Source: Tritrichomonas musculus (Eukaryota > Parabasalia > Tritrichomonadida > Tritrichomonadidae). From it: a stretch of 64,000 nucleotides of DNA. The stretch lies in the NCBI GenBank assembly GCA_039105265.1, contig JAPFFF010000079.1, positions 186,001 to 250,000 of the forward strand, written 5' to 3'. Shown piece after piece: positions 9,651 to 19,581 of this stretch; position 1 is the first letter of the stretch; each line of letters begins with the position of its first letter. The notes beneath the pieces are model-generated. The model was not told the origin of the DNA, did no database searches, and was given only the letters and a program-made list of their open reading frames with translations. The translations under genes and the position numbers were made by a program.

Positions 9651-12470
9651 TTAGGATCCACAAAATTGTCCACAATCTCTTCGGATACAGTGAGGAACTG
9701 GCTTGCTTCGAAATTGAAACCAAGTTTTCAAAGACCTCCAAACGACATTGATAGAGAGCCGTTTAATCAGACTTTTGCATTTTGACCTCTGAGTAAAAAC
9801 TTTGTTAAGGTCTGAGATAGTGTCTTTGTATACAGCACCAAGAGATGAGACAATAGCAGGATAAATCTGTACTTCGATATTTCTGCTTCTGAGGAATTCC
9901 ACCAGTTCTCTGTACTTGTTCAGTTTGTACTCGTATACTTTCTTCAATGAGTCATCACCCCAATTGGTATAAGCGTAAGGAACACTGATTTCAAAGTGCA
10001 TTTGTTTCGATTGTTATGCCAGACTACAATATCCGGTCTGAGAAGTCTTAAGTTGTCTGGTAATCCATCCATTAGGATAGAACGATCACAATAAATTTCT
10101 TCAACATCCAACAACATTCTTATATAATCAAGAATAATGAATTGCAGTCTGTTACGTCTTTCTGAGTATTGCCTGTATCTGGAGACACAACCATTTAGAA
10201 TGTGCATGAGACTTTGAAAATGATTGCGGCCATGGTTCAAACAAGAAGGACAAGGTGCATGTGAAACATTTCTAAATAATTCATCAACCTCTGGAGTACC
10301 AAGGTAATTTGAACGACCTTTGAGAACATATTTGAAAAGAATGTCCGGAGGAGGATTGAATTATCGCAATTAGAGTTAATTTAAAAGCGGATTCTCTTTG
10401 AGTGAAATGCATGTTCAGAATTGCACGAGAGTTTGGATTTCCATCTTTCTCTTCTGAAGCTTTTAATGAAACAAGGAACTTTCATACAAGAATTAAATGT
10501 TAAACTTTTGTCTAATGATGTATCTTTCAAGAAAAGATTCTGAGGTGCTTTTTCTTCAACTTCACCGTTATTTCTTGCAAATGTAAGTCTCAAATCAAGC
10601 CTTTTAAGAGCATTTCTAGCTCTTTGAACAATTGAATTGGTTTCTGAATGTTCAGAATGATTGATATCTTCTTTCCAATTGAAAAAGCATTGTGATTCAA
10701 TGTCTGATTCTTCAACCACATTTCTAACATGCATTTCACTTTCTATTGCAGCTTCTGCAAGAGTTCTTATATCAGGATCTTTATTAGACAGCATTCGGAT
10801 GAGACTCTTGACTTTTCCTACTTCACCCATATTTCTAATCGAAGGTATTGATAAGCCGCCATCGTTCCATGAACCGTGTTTAACGGCTAACAGAATGTTT
10901 CTTCCAACTTTTTTATTAATTAGTGACCTAATCATACTGTCTAGCTTCTCAATGTCCTCAATTTTGAGCTGTCCATTCACGATGATGAAGTCCAGGGATG
11001 GTATAACGAACATTTTGACAGCATGAATCATTTGTGAGATGAGCAGTTCCGAATTGAATATTTTTTGCAATTTTTCTGAAGTTTTTAACATAATGTCGCA
11101 AGATGTTTTAATTTTTCCGGATTTCCTCGCTGCAATAAGAACCCCAAGATTTTGTATAGAATCATAAAGACCCACGTATGGAATGTTTTCTCCATTAATA
11201 ATGAAACTGTGACTCAGATCATGTCTTACATTGTTGCTTCACCTTTACTTGATCGGACCCAATAACCATCATTGCTACTTGTTTCTGAAATGGCGTTGAA
11301 CAAAGGTTCGAGACATAAATTGAATAATAGAGGTGAAACAGGACATCCTTGCTTAGTGCTTTTTTTGATCTCAATTTCCTTTGAGGCAAATTTATTAGTC
11401 ATTATTTTGTTTGAAGATCCTGTATATACGTTTTCAATAATTTTTACGAATTCTTCAGGGAATCCCTTCTTATTCAAACAATCAGCAATCATGGTATGAG
11501 GGATAGAACCAAAAGCATTTTTAAAATCAAGGGTAGTAATATATAAACTTCTGTTATTTCTCATTGCATCATTAAACAATTCAGATACAATTGAAGAGTT
11601 ATCTTTGCAACCGTTTGTAGCTTCAATAAATCCTCTCTGGCAACGGGAGTAAATGTTAATTCTCTCATTGAATGCATTGATAGCCTTTGCCCATGTACAG
11701 CTAAAAATTCGATATATGGAATTAGAAATTGAAATTGGTCGCTAGTTGCTAGGGTCTATCACATCACCTTTTTTGTAAATGAGTCTTGTGATTGATTTCT
11801 GATGTGGCTTACCAAAACTGTATTTTAAAAAGATAGGAAACATCGAATTTTCGTTATCTCTTGTTGATAAATCTCTATGTACTGAGCTGATGTGATTTCT
11901 GACATTTAGAGAACTCGAAGAAATGAAATCGCAAATTCTGCAAGACCACATTTCACCTTGCCCCAAGAACTCGCCAATTGATGGAAAGCGATTTGCATCG
12001 TTGATCCAAGATTTTAATGAACCCCAGAAGAGATCAAGGACATTTAACGAATCACAGAAATTTTTATGCATTATAGTTCTATGCAGTTTTATGCGAGAGT
12101 CACGGTCGGTGGCGTAACTAATCCTGGATTATGACAGAAGAGTAATCGACGATCCGTTGCGCGTTCAGAACCATCTTCGAAAGAGAAGATTGTTTTCACT
12201 TCTTTGAATGCCATATATGAGATCATCTCGATTGACAGATACATCAACTTTATGTGATTGCTTCAGATGTTTCCTTAACATGCCTTCTGAAGAAGCTATA
12301 AAGTTGCAGTCTTTGACATAGATGGCAAAAGCCATGGGTTTAGGGAGAGGGACATCACTCGCCAGTAATAAGCAGATGTTGGAGTCAATTCCAATTGAAC
12401 TCCTGATATCAGACAGAGATGGCGGGTGGAGATTGATGAGGGCATTTTTGCTGTCTGATAAGTTGGGCAA
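9651..12470 (-). pseudogene. Broken polyprotein of the R2-like element (zinc fingers, RT, endonuclease)
   Basis: From the zinc fingers to the middle of the RT (12470 to 11226) one frame is kept and broken only by stop codons: TGA at 12165-12167, a TAA shortly after, and a TAG at about 11739-11741 inside the RT motif that reads LIYKKGDVIDPSN-stop-RPISIS. The RT block then shows LDFKNAFGSIPH and KQGCPVSPLLFNLCLEPLF. After about 11226 the frame changes, and the sequence jumps from 'RSSKGE' to 'FIINGENIPYVG', so the segment that should hold the F/Y-A-D-D catalytic box is missing. Further frameshifts lie near 10380 and near 10000, inside the endonuclease. No functional protein can be made. Confidence 0.85.
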
Positions 12471-13305
12471 GGAAAGAATTTGGAATAATTCATTTTTAAA
12501 GGATAAAAATTCAGAGGATGAAAAATCATCATTTGGGATAGAAGAATTGATAAATATTGGCTAGCGTAAGGATCGTTGAGGAAGGGGTGAATGCAGAAGC
12601 CGGGAAGGCTGTGTTTGTGGAAGAAGGTGATTCAGTTGATTTTGTTGAATCAAATGGTTAGAAACATTGCGTTGGGGTTACTGAAACTCCTGGTTAAACA
12701 ATGAGATAAATGTGTGTGATCAATTTGAACAAAAGCAAGACAAATTAATGAGGTAGTTTAAGGGAAAAGTGAGGTAAAGAGTGTGATCAAGTGTAGTGGT
12801 TCTAAAAAAGAGAATAATAATGTGCTAACAATGCGTGAAAATATAGATGAAATATTGAAACAGGAGACTGATTAGAAGAGTGAGGTTGATCAATGATGGA
12901 ATTTGAAAATTTGAAAGTAGTGAAAATGTGAAAGGAAGATAACATGATTAAGAAGGTTAGGTAGAGGAAAATTAATATGGTAGAAAAAAATTTGAAAAAA
13001 TGGCAGAGTTGAAAAGAAAAAGTGATAACATGGAAATATTTGTGGGTAAATATACTTGAAAATGGTGAAATTGAAATTTAACACGGAAATTAAGATAAGA
13101 CCATTAGGCCGTTAAATTTGTTTGGAGGGTAAGACAGTAAAAATTGAAAAGTGATTTGAGCGTATATAAGTTTTTTTAAGGGTAATAAAAGGGTAAAAAG
13201 TTAGTTTTGCGGATAAAATTTGAAAATGAGGAAATATTTGAACAAAAAGAATAAAAAACCAAATTTGAGATCAACATCGGGTGAATGAGATCTTGACAGC
13301 CTCAC

Positions 13306-13313
13306 AAAAAAGA
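13306..13313 (-). terminator. Pol III terminator T-run supplied by the retroelement 5' end
   Basis: On the minus strand the tRNA-Phe 3' end is followed by A and then by TCTTTTTT, the first bases of the inserted element. Six consecutive T's are a strong RNA polymerase III stop. The original downstream sequence, now beyond the outer duplication copy, has only ATTTATTTTAG. The terminator role is inferred from known Pol III behaviour. Confidence 0.6.
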
Positions 13314-13314
13314 T

Positions 13315-13387
13315 TGGGACTTCGCGGACTCGAACCACGTACCTTACGATCTTCAGTCGTACGCTCTCCCAGGTGAGCTAAAGTCCC
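13315..13387 (-). tRNA. tRNA-Phe (GAA)
   Basis: 73 nt including discriminator A. The acceptor GGGACTT pairs perfectly with AAGTCCC, the D stem is GCTC/GAGC, the anticodon stem TACGA/TCGTA encloses CTGAAGA (anticodon GAA at 13352-13354), and the T arm CGTGG/CCGCG has one G-T pair with loop TTCGAGT. CCA is not encoded, as expected in a eukaryote. The retrotransposon begins right after its 3' end. Because the insertion duplicated the last 14 nt, the gene is complete, and the first bases of the element (TCTTTTTT on the minus strand) supply a T-run that can act as its Pol III terminator. Confidence 0.97.
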
Positions 13388-15139
13388 GCTGATAAATAAA
13401 AATAATTTTTTATTAATCAATTAATTTTAGAATTTATAAATTTGTAATAAAATTCCTCAAATTTAGTTTTTCAAATAATTTAGAGTGGTAGTACATATAA
13501 TTTACGGATTAAAGTTTTTTATTGAGGATATTATATTTTTTTAACATGTTTTTTAATATTATATAACTAATTTAATATAAATAATACTAATTAATTATTA
13601 ATATATTTACCAATTAATAAATATATATTTTGATTACTTTATTTTTTGTAAATATTTCAAATAATTTAAGCCATAATAATGAAACATCTTTATATTCTGA
13701 AGATAAACATATAATAACTCATTTATATATTTATAATAATTTAAATATATGTTAAATAATATATTATATTTTAATTTTAAAATTAATTCGCTATTTATTA
13801 TAATATATGAAAAATGTTCATATATTATTTTAATTCAAATTTTCACAAAGAATTGAATTTTATATTAAAAAAATTTCAATTTATTTTGTTTAAAACAGTC
13901 TTGTTTTAATTAATTTACTAAAATTGCAAAATAAATCTTAGTCTTTTATCATTAAGTCATATTTATGTATATTATTAAATATTAAAATTATGAAAATACG
14001 ATTCACAATTAAAAAACTGATATTTGTTTACTTTATTGGATTTAATTGCTAATTAAAGTTGTTTTAAAATAAAAATCACTGATTACATTCTTTATTTATA
14101 ATACATTTTTAAAATATAATCTTTTTACGACTTTTTTTCAATCTTTGATGATTTTTATAATATTATCATCATCAAAATAGTTATATTACGAATATAAGAT
14201 ATATTAATATGATTATTATGATTTATTCATTTTATTCTAGATTGATAATTGAAAAAAAATATGAAAAAGCTTATATAACAAAATATAAAATATATCATAA
14301 TATTTTATTCATATATAAATTTTAATAAAATAAAAAATCATAATATTATTGGAGATATTATCATATTTTTCATTATCATATAAAACAAACTTTTGAATTG
14401 ATTATTTATTTAAAAAAATAATTATTTGAAATTTTTAAAATTGAATTAATGAATTAATTTTTAAAACATATATTATACAATTCTATAAATAATAACAAAT
14501 TATTATTTTAGAAAATATAAAATATAAAAACAAAAAATATTAATATCTATTTAAAATAATTAGTAACAACTAATTTATTAATGATACAATTATTTTATTT
14601 TTTAATAATACATTGAAAATAAAATCTCATAATTAATTGTATGAGCTTACATAAAATATTTTAAATTCTCAAAAAAAAGTATAGAATTTTTTAAAAAATC
14701 TATTCAAAAAAAAAGACTTTTCTGAGCATAAAATATACGTTAAGTTCTCAATTTTAGCCAATTTTGGATTCTTGATTTACAAAATCTACCTAGTCGATTC
14801 CCAATTTTATTAGGGGGATCTTAATGTTTTAAAACATAAATTGACCTAACGGATCCTATCATTAAACCGTCAATCTTTCTAAATTGAAAAACCTAAAATA
14901 TCATAATAATCTAATGCATTATCATTAATCAGGTTATTTATTTATATTAAACTATTGAGCAAGTATCCGGGGAAACATTTTTGGTTTTTGTATTTATTGT
15001 AGTTATTGAAATATAAGAGTTTCAAATTGAATAAAGACGTTAAAAAGTTTCATGTACTGCCCCACTAATAATTTACACATATAAACTTAATGGCTACTAA
15101 ACATAAAATTTTATAAAACATCAAAATACAATAAAAAAA
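13388..15139. other. AT-rich intergenic, nothing recognised
   Basis: About 1.75 kb upstream of tRNA-Phe and downstream of the phosphatase gene (both on the minus strand). Very AT-rich with scattered ATTATT runs. I see no repeats, RNA genes or coding signal. Confidence 0.5.
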
Positions 15140-16378
15140 TTAGCTTAATAAAGGTGAGATTGGCTTTTGGGGATCTTCTGATAAAGACCTCGTCAAAGGT
15201 GGGAGTTTAGTTGGTCCAGTACATTTCTTTGGGAAATTTCCAATAGGATGAATAGTACTATTTGAGTTTGAAAACTTATTAAGAAGGTTATCTTTTGATC
15301 TTGCAAAAAACCCTATTTTTGATGCAGTATTTTTTCTGTGAGATAGATTGATATCAAACAACTTAACATTTAATGCAAGGGAGTCATTAGCTTGCATTTC
15401 TAAATCAACGTTTGTATCAACCCTTGTGAGTAGAGCGTTCTGTCTAGGAATTTGTTCCAATGGGGGTAGTGCAAACATTTGAATTTGCAAATTTGGTTTA
15501 ACAAAAAGAAGCCCACATCTATTTCCTTTTGAATCGGCATAATTACTACAACTGAAAACCGTATAAAGGAGATCGCCACCAAATTTCAAAACACCTGCCA
15601 TTACGCATTGATGGGCTCGAAACATTTGCCTCATTCGGACAACGTTTAAAAAATCTTTCAAAGCTTTAACTCCAAATTGAACACCAAGACCTCTGTTAGA
15701 TTCATCATATGTTTTACATTCATAGCATGGATCAGACCAAACAAAGTCAGCGACATACTCAACATCATATGTTGGGAGTGGCCTTTTGATTTTTCGAATT
15801 TGATCGAAAGTTGCTAGTGAAGGCGAAATACCACCATGGACACAGAAAATTGTATTATTAAGAGTAGCAATAAGTGGCATGTATTGAAAAACATCGTTAA
15901 TGGCTTCATAAAGATTCCTTGAATTATATTGATTTGTAACTTCTGCAAGAAAACCATATGTAGAATTCATTGATTCAAATTCATGATTTCCACGCAATAG
16001 AAAAATACAATCAGGATGAGCACACATTAAAGCAAAGAGGAGAGTAATAACTTCAATTGAATATTCACCACGGTCCACATAATCACCTAGAAATAATAGA
16101 CGGGATCGCGGCGGAGACATTGCAGATACAAAAATTCGAATTAAATCGAAAATATTTCCATGTATATCTCCTACAACATATATTGGTGCTCTTAACTCGA
16201 GAATAACATCGTTTCGCATAAAATTCTTTTTTGCGTCTTCGCATAGTTCCAATATAATAGATTCATCGAAGGTTGGGATGGGCAGTGTAACTCCAATTTG
16301 ATCGCATTGGCTGATATCCAAATCTTGAAGAAATGGCTTATAAGCGTTTAATACCTGTTGAACAGCTTTCCGTCTCAT
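15140..16378 (-). CDS. PPP-family Ser/Thr protein phosphatase (PP1/PP2A-like)
   Basis: 412 residues from an ATG. All metal-binding and catalytic motifs of the PPP family are present: GDIHG (70-74), GDYVDRG (98-104), RGNHE (129-133), HGG (181-183) and RAHQ (254-257), with SCSNY (276-280) in place of the usual SAPNY near the C-terminal edge of the fold. The catalytic core covers about 1-300, and a Ser/Lys-rich tail of about 110 residues follows, longer than in PP1 or PP2A catalytic subunits and without the PP2A-type C-terminal motif. It should dephosphorylate Ser/Thr residues using two metal ions. Trichomonads have many PPP paralogues, so neither substrate nor holoenzyme can be inferred. Confidence 0.95.
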   Translation of the reverse strand: MRRKAVQQVLNAYKPFLQDLDISQCDQIGVTLPIPTFDESIILELCEDAKKNFMRNDVILELRAPIYVVGDIHGNIFDLIRIFVSAMSPPRSRLLFLGDYVDRGEYSIEVITLLFALMCAHPDCIFLLRGNHEFESMNSTYGFLAEVTNQYNSRNLYEAINDVFQYMPLIATLNNTIFCVHGGISPSLATFDQIRKIKRPLPTYDVEYVADFVWSDPCYECKTYDESNRGLGVQFGVKALKDFLNVVRMRQMFRAHQCVMAGVLKFGGDLLYTVFSCSNYADSKGNRCGLLFVKPNLQIQMFALPPLEQIPRQNALLTRVDTNVDLEMQANDSLALNVKLFDINLSHRKNTASKIGFFARSKDNLLNKFSNSNSTIHPIGNFPKKCTGPTKLPPLTRSLSEDPQKPISPLLS

Positions 16379-17349
16379 TTAAAATTTGTATAATTTTTAT
16401 AATTCAAAAATAATTGAAATAAAAAATCTTTTCACATAATATTTTATCTAGAGATCTACACGTATTATATAATATGAATTCCCGAAAAAAAATAAGTATT
16501 TTATCGTTTCATAAAAACTTTTTTTTTATGAAAAGTTTGCTAATCTCATAGAAATCATTTAATCGTATTTCAATTTTTGCGAATAAGGATTATTTTTTTT
16601 CGAAAAATAATTAAGCATTTACATTCCAAACAATGTATTTTTATTATTAATAATGGAATTAAAAACATTTTTTATTCATTTTTTAATAATATAATGAGCA
16701 AAAAATATAAAAAAATTGCAATATCATAAAAAATGATAGATATATTATTAAATATTTTTGTTGAAATAATATATATTGAAAAAGCAATCATCAAAAAACA
16801 AAAATTTTATTATATTAAAACAAAAAAATTAAAATCTATTTAAAATAGATTTATATTACAAAATAAATAATAATTGCATTATTTTTATTTAATTATTCAA
16901 GAAAAACAAGAGTATCAAAGCAGAATAACTAATATATTAAAAATTGCAAAAATTTTCACAACAAAATTTTGTATTAAAAAGCAGATAAAATTCTTGTATT
17001 TCAATTGGATTATTTAGGGCGCCTTTTTTGTGATGAAACCAATAATGGCTTATCTCAAGTTTAAAATTAAATAACGATCTTATTACATATTATTTATCAT
17101 TCTCATATTACATAAAGCTTATAATGAAGTTTGTGAGTTAAATTTTTAATTAATATTATGATTTATCTATTAATTTTAATTGAACACTGCTACATTTAAT
17201 TTATTTAAATATTCTCTTTGAATACTCATCGAAATTGCTATTAGAGAAAATAATGCGATCAGAAATATAATCGAACAACTTTTTCAATAATTAAAGAATT
17301 CAAAAATCACGTTTTTTAAACAAAAAGGAATATATCAAATCTTGAAAAT
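16379..17349. other. Divergent intergenic region
   Basis: About 970 AT-rich bases between the 5' ends of the phosphatase gene (minus) and the kinase gene (plus), so it must hold both promoters. No motif strong enough to annotate was seen. Confidence 0.5.
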
Positions 17350-18447
17350 ATGATATCAAATCTTCCTTGCTTGATCCATGGCTATATATTCCACAAGCTT
17401 ATCGGAAAAGGTGGATTTTCATCTGTTTATTTAGTTCAATCTGAGCGTTTCATGATGGAATTCTGCGCAAAAGTTACCCAAATTCCCAACTCAGAATCAA
17501 CCGAAGAAGGTGAAAAGGCAGCAATTAATGAAATGAATGCTTTAATTTCTTTGAATCATCCACACATATTAAGATTATATGATCATTTTCGTGATAACTC
17601 GCGTTTCTATTTGATTATCGAATACTGCTCAGGTGGATCCCTTTCAAATAAAGTTTTACGAAATAAAGGACTTTCAATTGATAACTTTTTATATCTTTCA
17701 AGACAAATAATATCTGCTCTAGCTACATGCCATCAGCATAACATCGCTCATCACGATTTAAAACTTGGTAATGTACTTTTAGATGAATATGGACGCACAA
17801 AGTTAGCTGATTTTGGAATTTCTATTCGTATTGAACGATATGGCGATTTATGTGAATCATATTCTGGATCAATAGAATATGAAGCACCGGAAATACTCAT
17901 TAAAAAGCCTCATGATCCATTTGCAGCAGATATTTGGGCACTTGGAGTTTTGTTTGCTCATATGATTGGCGGATCTTCTCCATGGAGATGTGACACAATT
18001 GGGAAATTAAAAAAGTGCATAATGAAGGGCGTATACAGATTACCCAAAAATGTACCATCCGAAATTTCTGATATCATTTCCAAAATGATAGTTGTGGAAC
18101 CAGAAAAACGAATAACAATGAAACAACTCAAGATGATTCCACTTTTTCAAATGAATGAAATTCCAATTGAAGTTTCTTTATATGATTATCTTGACTCAAA
18201 TTCAGCAGATTGTCTCTCACCTGCTGGAAGACAAATGTCTGCATTTGAAGAAGAACAACCGGCAGCTGATCCCAATGAATTAGAAGCCACAACATCACTG
18301 AGCATTATTGAAGATTCTGTTTTGAATTATCAAACATCAACGACACTTACAATTTGTAGACTTAATATACTTAAAGGACGTTCAACTGTTCCTTTAATGC
18401 GATCAAGATATCATGCGAAGCCTACATTTTCATTTCAAATTGAATAA
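17350..18447 (+). CDS. Ser/Thr protein kinase
   Basis: 365 residues from an ATG. A complete kinase domain spans about 12-265: glycine loop GKGGFSSVYL (19-28), ATP-binding lysine in FCAK (41), alpha-C glutamate near 61, catalytic loop HHDLKLGN (134-141, with His in place of the usual Arg of HRD), DFG (154-156), APE (179-181) and DIWALG (194-199). The catalytic Asp136, Asn141 and DFG Asp are present, so activity is expected; loss of the HRD arginine often goes with regulation that does not depend on activation-loop phosphorylation. Loop and C-lobe features resemble CAMK/AMPK-like kinases. The tail of about 95 residues is Ser/Thr-rich with no known domain. The stop is TAAA. Confidence 0.93.
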   Translation: MISNLPCLIHGYIFHKLIGKGGFSSVYLVQSERFMMEFCAKVTQIPNSESTEEGEKAAINEMNALISLNHPHILRLYDHFRDNSRFYLIIEYCSGGSLSNKVLRNKGLSIDNFLYLSRQIISALATCHQHNIAHHDLKLGNVLLDEYGRTKLADFGISIRIERYGDLCESYSGSIEYEAPEILIKKPHDPFAADIWALGVLFAHMIGGSSPWRCDTIGKLKKCIMKGVYRLPKNVPSEISDIISKMIVVEPEKRITMKQLKMIPLFQMNEIPIEVSLYDYLDSNSADCLSPAGRQMSAFEEEQPAADPNELEATTSLSIIEDSVLNYQTSTTLTICRLNILKGRSTVPLMRSRYHAKPTFSFQIE

Positions 18448-18801
18448 AATGTTTGTATATTTTTTAAAAGAGATGCTAAATACTTTTATTGTTTATTATT
18501 TTTATCGATTCTTACCTTTAAATTTTTTCGCAGATTTTAATAAATATTCTTAGATTTTAAAACAAAGTAATGAAAAAAAAAAAAAAAAACTATCAAAAAT
18601 ACTTTCACAATGCTTGATATATTTTGATGCGCTCAATTATAGCTTGGCGTAGCAAAAATCAATTTCTAGAATTGAATTTCTAGAAAAATTTCTAGCACAA
18701 AACATTCTATAAGTTTTAACGGTTTTTTATTTTGTTAAACTTTTTTTTTTGAAAGGTGTATTATTGTTAACAAAAAATACGGTTTTGGTCGACCTTTCAG
18801 C
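18448..18801 (+). promoter_or_regulatory. eL30 upstream region
   Basis: 350 bases between the kinase stop and the eL30 start, containing poly(A) and poly(T) runs and a small repeated TTTCTAGA-type motif (about 18662-18692). The 5' leader must be short. No specific promoter element could be assigned. Confidence 0.3.
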
Positions 18802-19140
18802 ATGGGCCGTAAAAACCTCAGCAAAGCTCGTGAATCAATCATCAGCAGCCTCAGCCTTGTCACAAAATCAGGAAAATATTCCCTCGGTATTGCACAGACA
18901 CTCAAGGCTCTCCGTTCCGGTGAAGCCAAACTCGTAATCTTCGCAAGCAATGTCGCTCCAGCCCATAAGTCGCTTATCGAATACTACGCAATGCTCAGTC
19001 AATGTGACATTTTACCATTTGATGGTGATAACGTCGATCTTGGAACTGCATGTGGTAAATACTTCAGAAGCTCTGTTATCACAATCATCGATGCTGGTGA
19101 ATCTGAAATCCTCAAAATGATCAAAGAGAAACCACAGTAA
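18802..19140 (+). CDS. RPL30: 60S ribosomal protein eL30
   Basis: 112 residues, the usual length for eukaryotic eL30. The whole protein matches the family: MGRKN start, SGKYSLGIAQTLKALRSGEA (about 28-47), then KLVIFASNVAP (48-58), a KSLIEYYAML helix (61-70), and 'DLGTACGKYFRSSVITI' near the end, the conserved L7Ae-like fold segment. It is a component of the large ribosomal subunit that contacts rRNA kink-turns. Codon use is markedly biased to C/G-ending codons compared with its neighbours, consistent with high expression. The stop codon reads TAAA. The start is fixed by the conserved N-terminus. Confidence 0.97.
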   Translation: MGRKNLSKARESIISSLSLVTKSGKYSLGIAQTLKALRSGEAKLVIFASNVAPAHKSLIEYYAMLSQCDILPFDGDNVDLGTACGKYFRSSVITIIDAGESEILKMIKEKPQ

Positions 19141-19581
19141 ATTTTACTTAATATTATTCCAATCTTAGCTTGATATTTTTTTTCAATAATACAGATTTTT
19201 TTTTAATTCGATTTTTTATATTCATCATTTTTTTTCTTATTGAATTCTCGATATATATTACAAATGTTTTTTTTATCTTATTTTTTAATTAGATAAAAAA
19301 AATATCATAAAAAAAATAAGGAGGTTAATTTATTTAAAATACTATCAGATCACGAATCAAAATCATCTATTTAGAAAGATAGAAAGGCTTTACTAACTAG
19401 AGATGGTTAAACTTTTAAAGCTGGTGATATAGAGATAAAATGTTATTGACGTGCAATATCAATAATTCATCATATTTATTCCTTATATTGAGAAATAGTA
19501 TCGTCTACAAAAAATAATTCAACGTTTTTAATACATAAGGATGGCATTGCTCTCACATAAAAATTTTTTTAGTTGATTGAA
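19141..19581. other. Intergenic, short A/T hairpin
   Basis: About 440 bases. A weak A/T hairpin lies near 19270-19320 (TTTTTTATCTTATTT and complementary AAATAAG-like segments). Nothing else recognised. Confidence 0.4.

Larger units (their letters stand above)
9417..13313 (-). mobile_element. R2-like non-LTR retrotransposon inserted at the tRNA-Phe 3' end
   Basis: About 3.9 kb bounded by the 15-bp duplication of the tRNA-Phe 3' end. On the minus strand the order is: 5' leader of about 800 bp; C2H2 zinc-finger motifs (one damaged near 12250, one intact C-x2-C-x12-H-x4-H near 11900-11960); reverse transcriptase (about 11800-10700); a Cys-Cys-His-Cys motif of the C-x2-C...H-x4-C type (about 10255-10175); and a restriction-like endonuclease with RPD (about 10045) followed by an EISVPY motif and a K-x2-KY motif. 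Amino-terminal fingers plus RT plus CCHC plus a PD-(D/E)xK endonuclease is the architecture of the R2/NeSL/CRE group, whose members usually insert at fixed sites. There is no poly(A) tail. The element has the same orientation as the tRNA. It is inactive (stops, frameshifts, internal deletion). Confidence 0.85.

Noticed and set aside
10661-11026. Plus-strand 121-codon frame
   Set aside because: Antisense to the reverse transcriptase C-terminal part.
12322-12564. Plus-strand frame inside the retroelement
   Set aside because: The zinc-finger homology is on the minus strand in the same place; this frame has no recognisable content.
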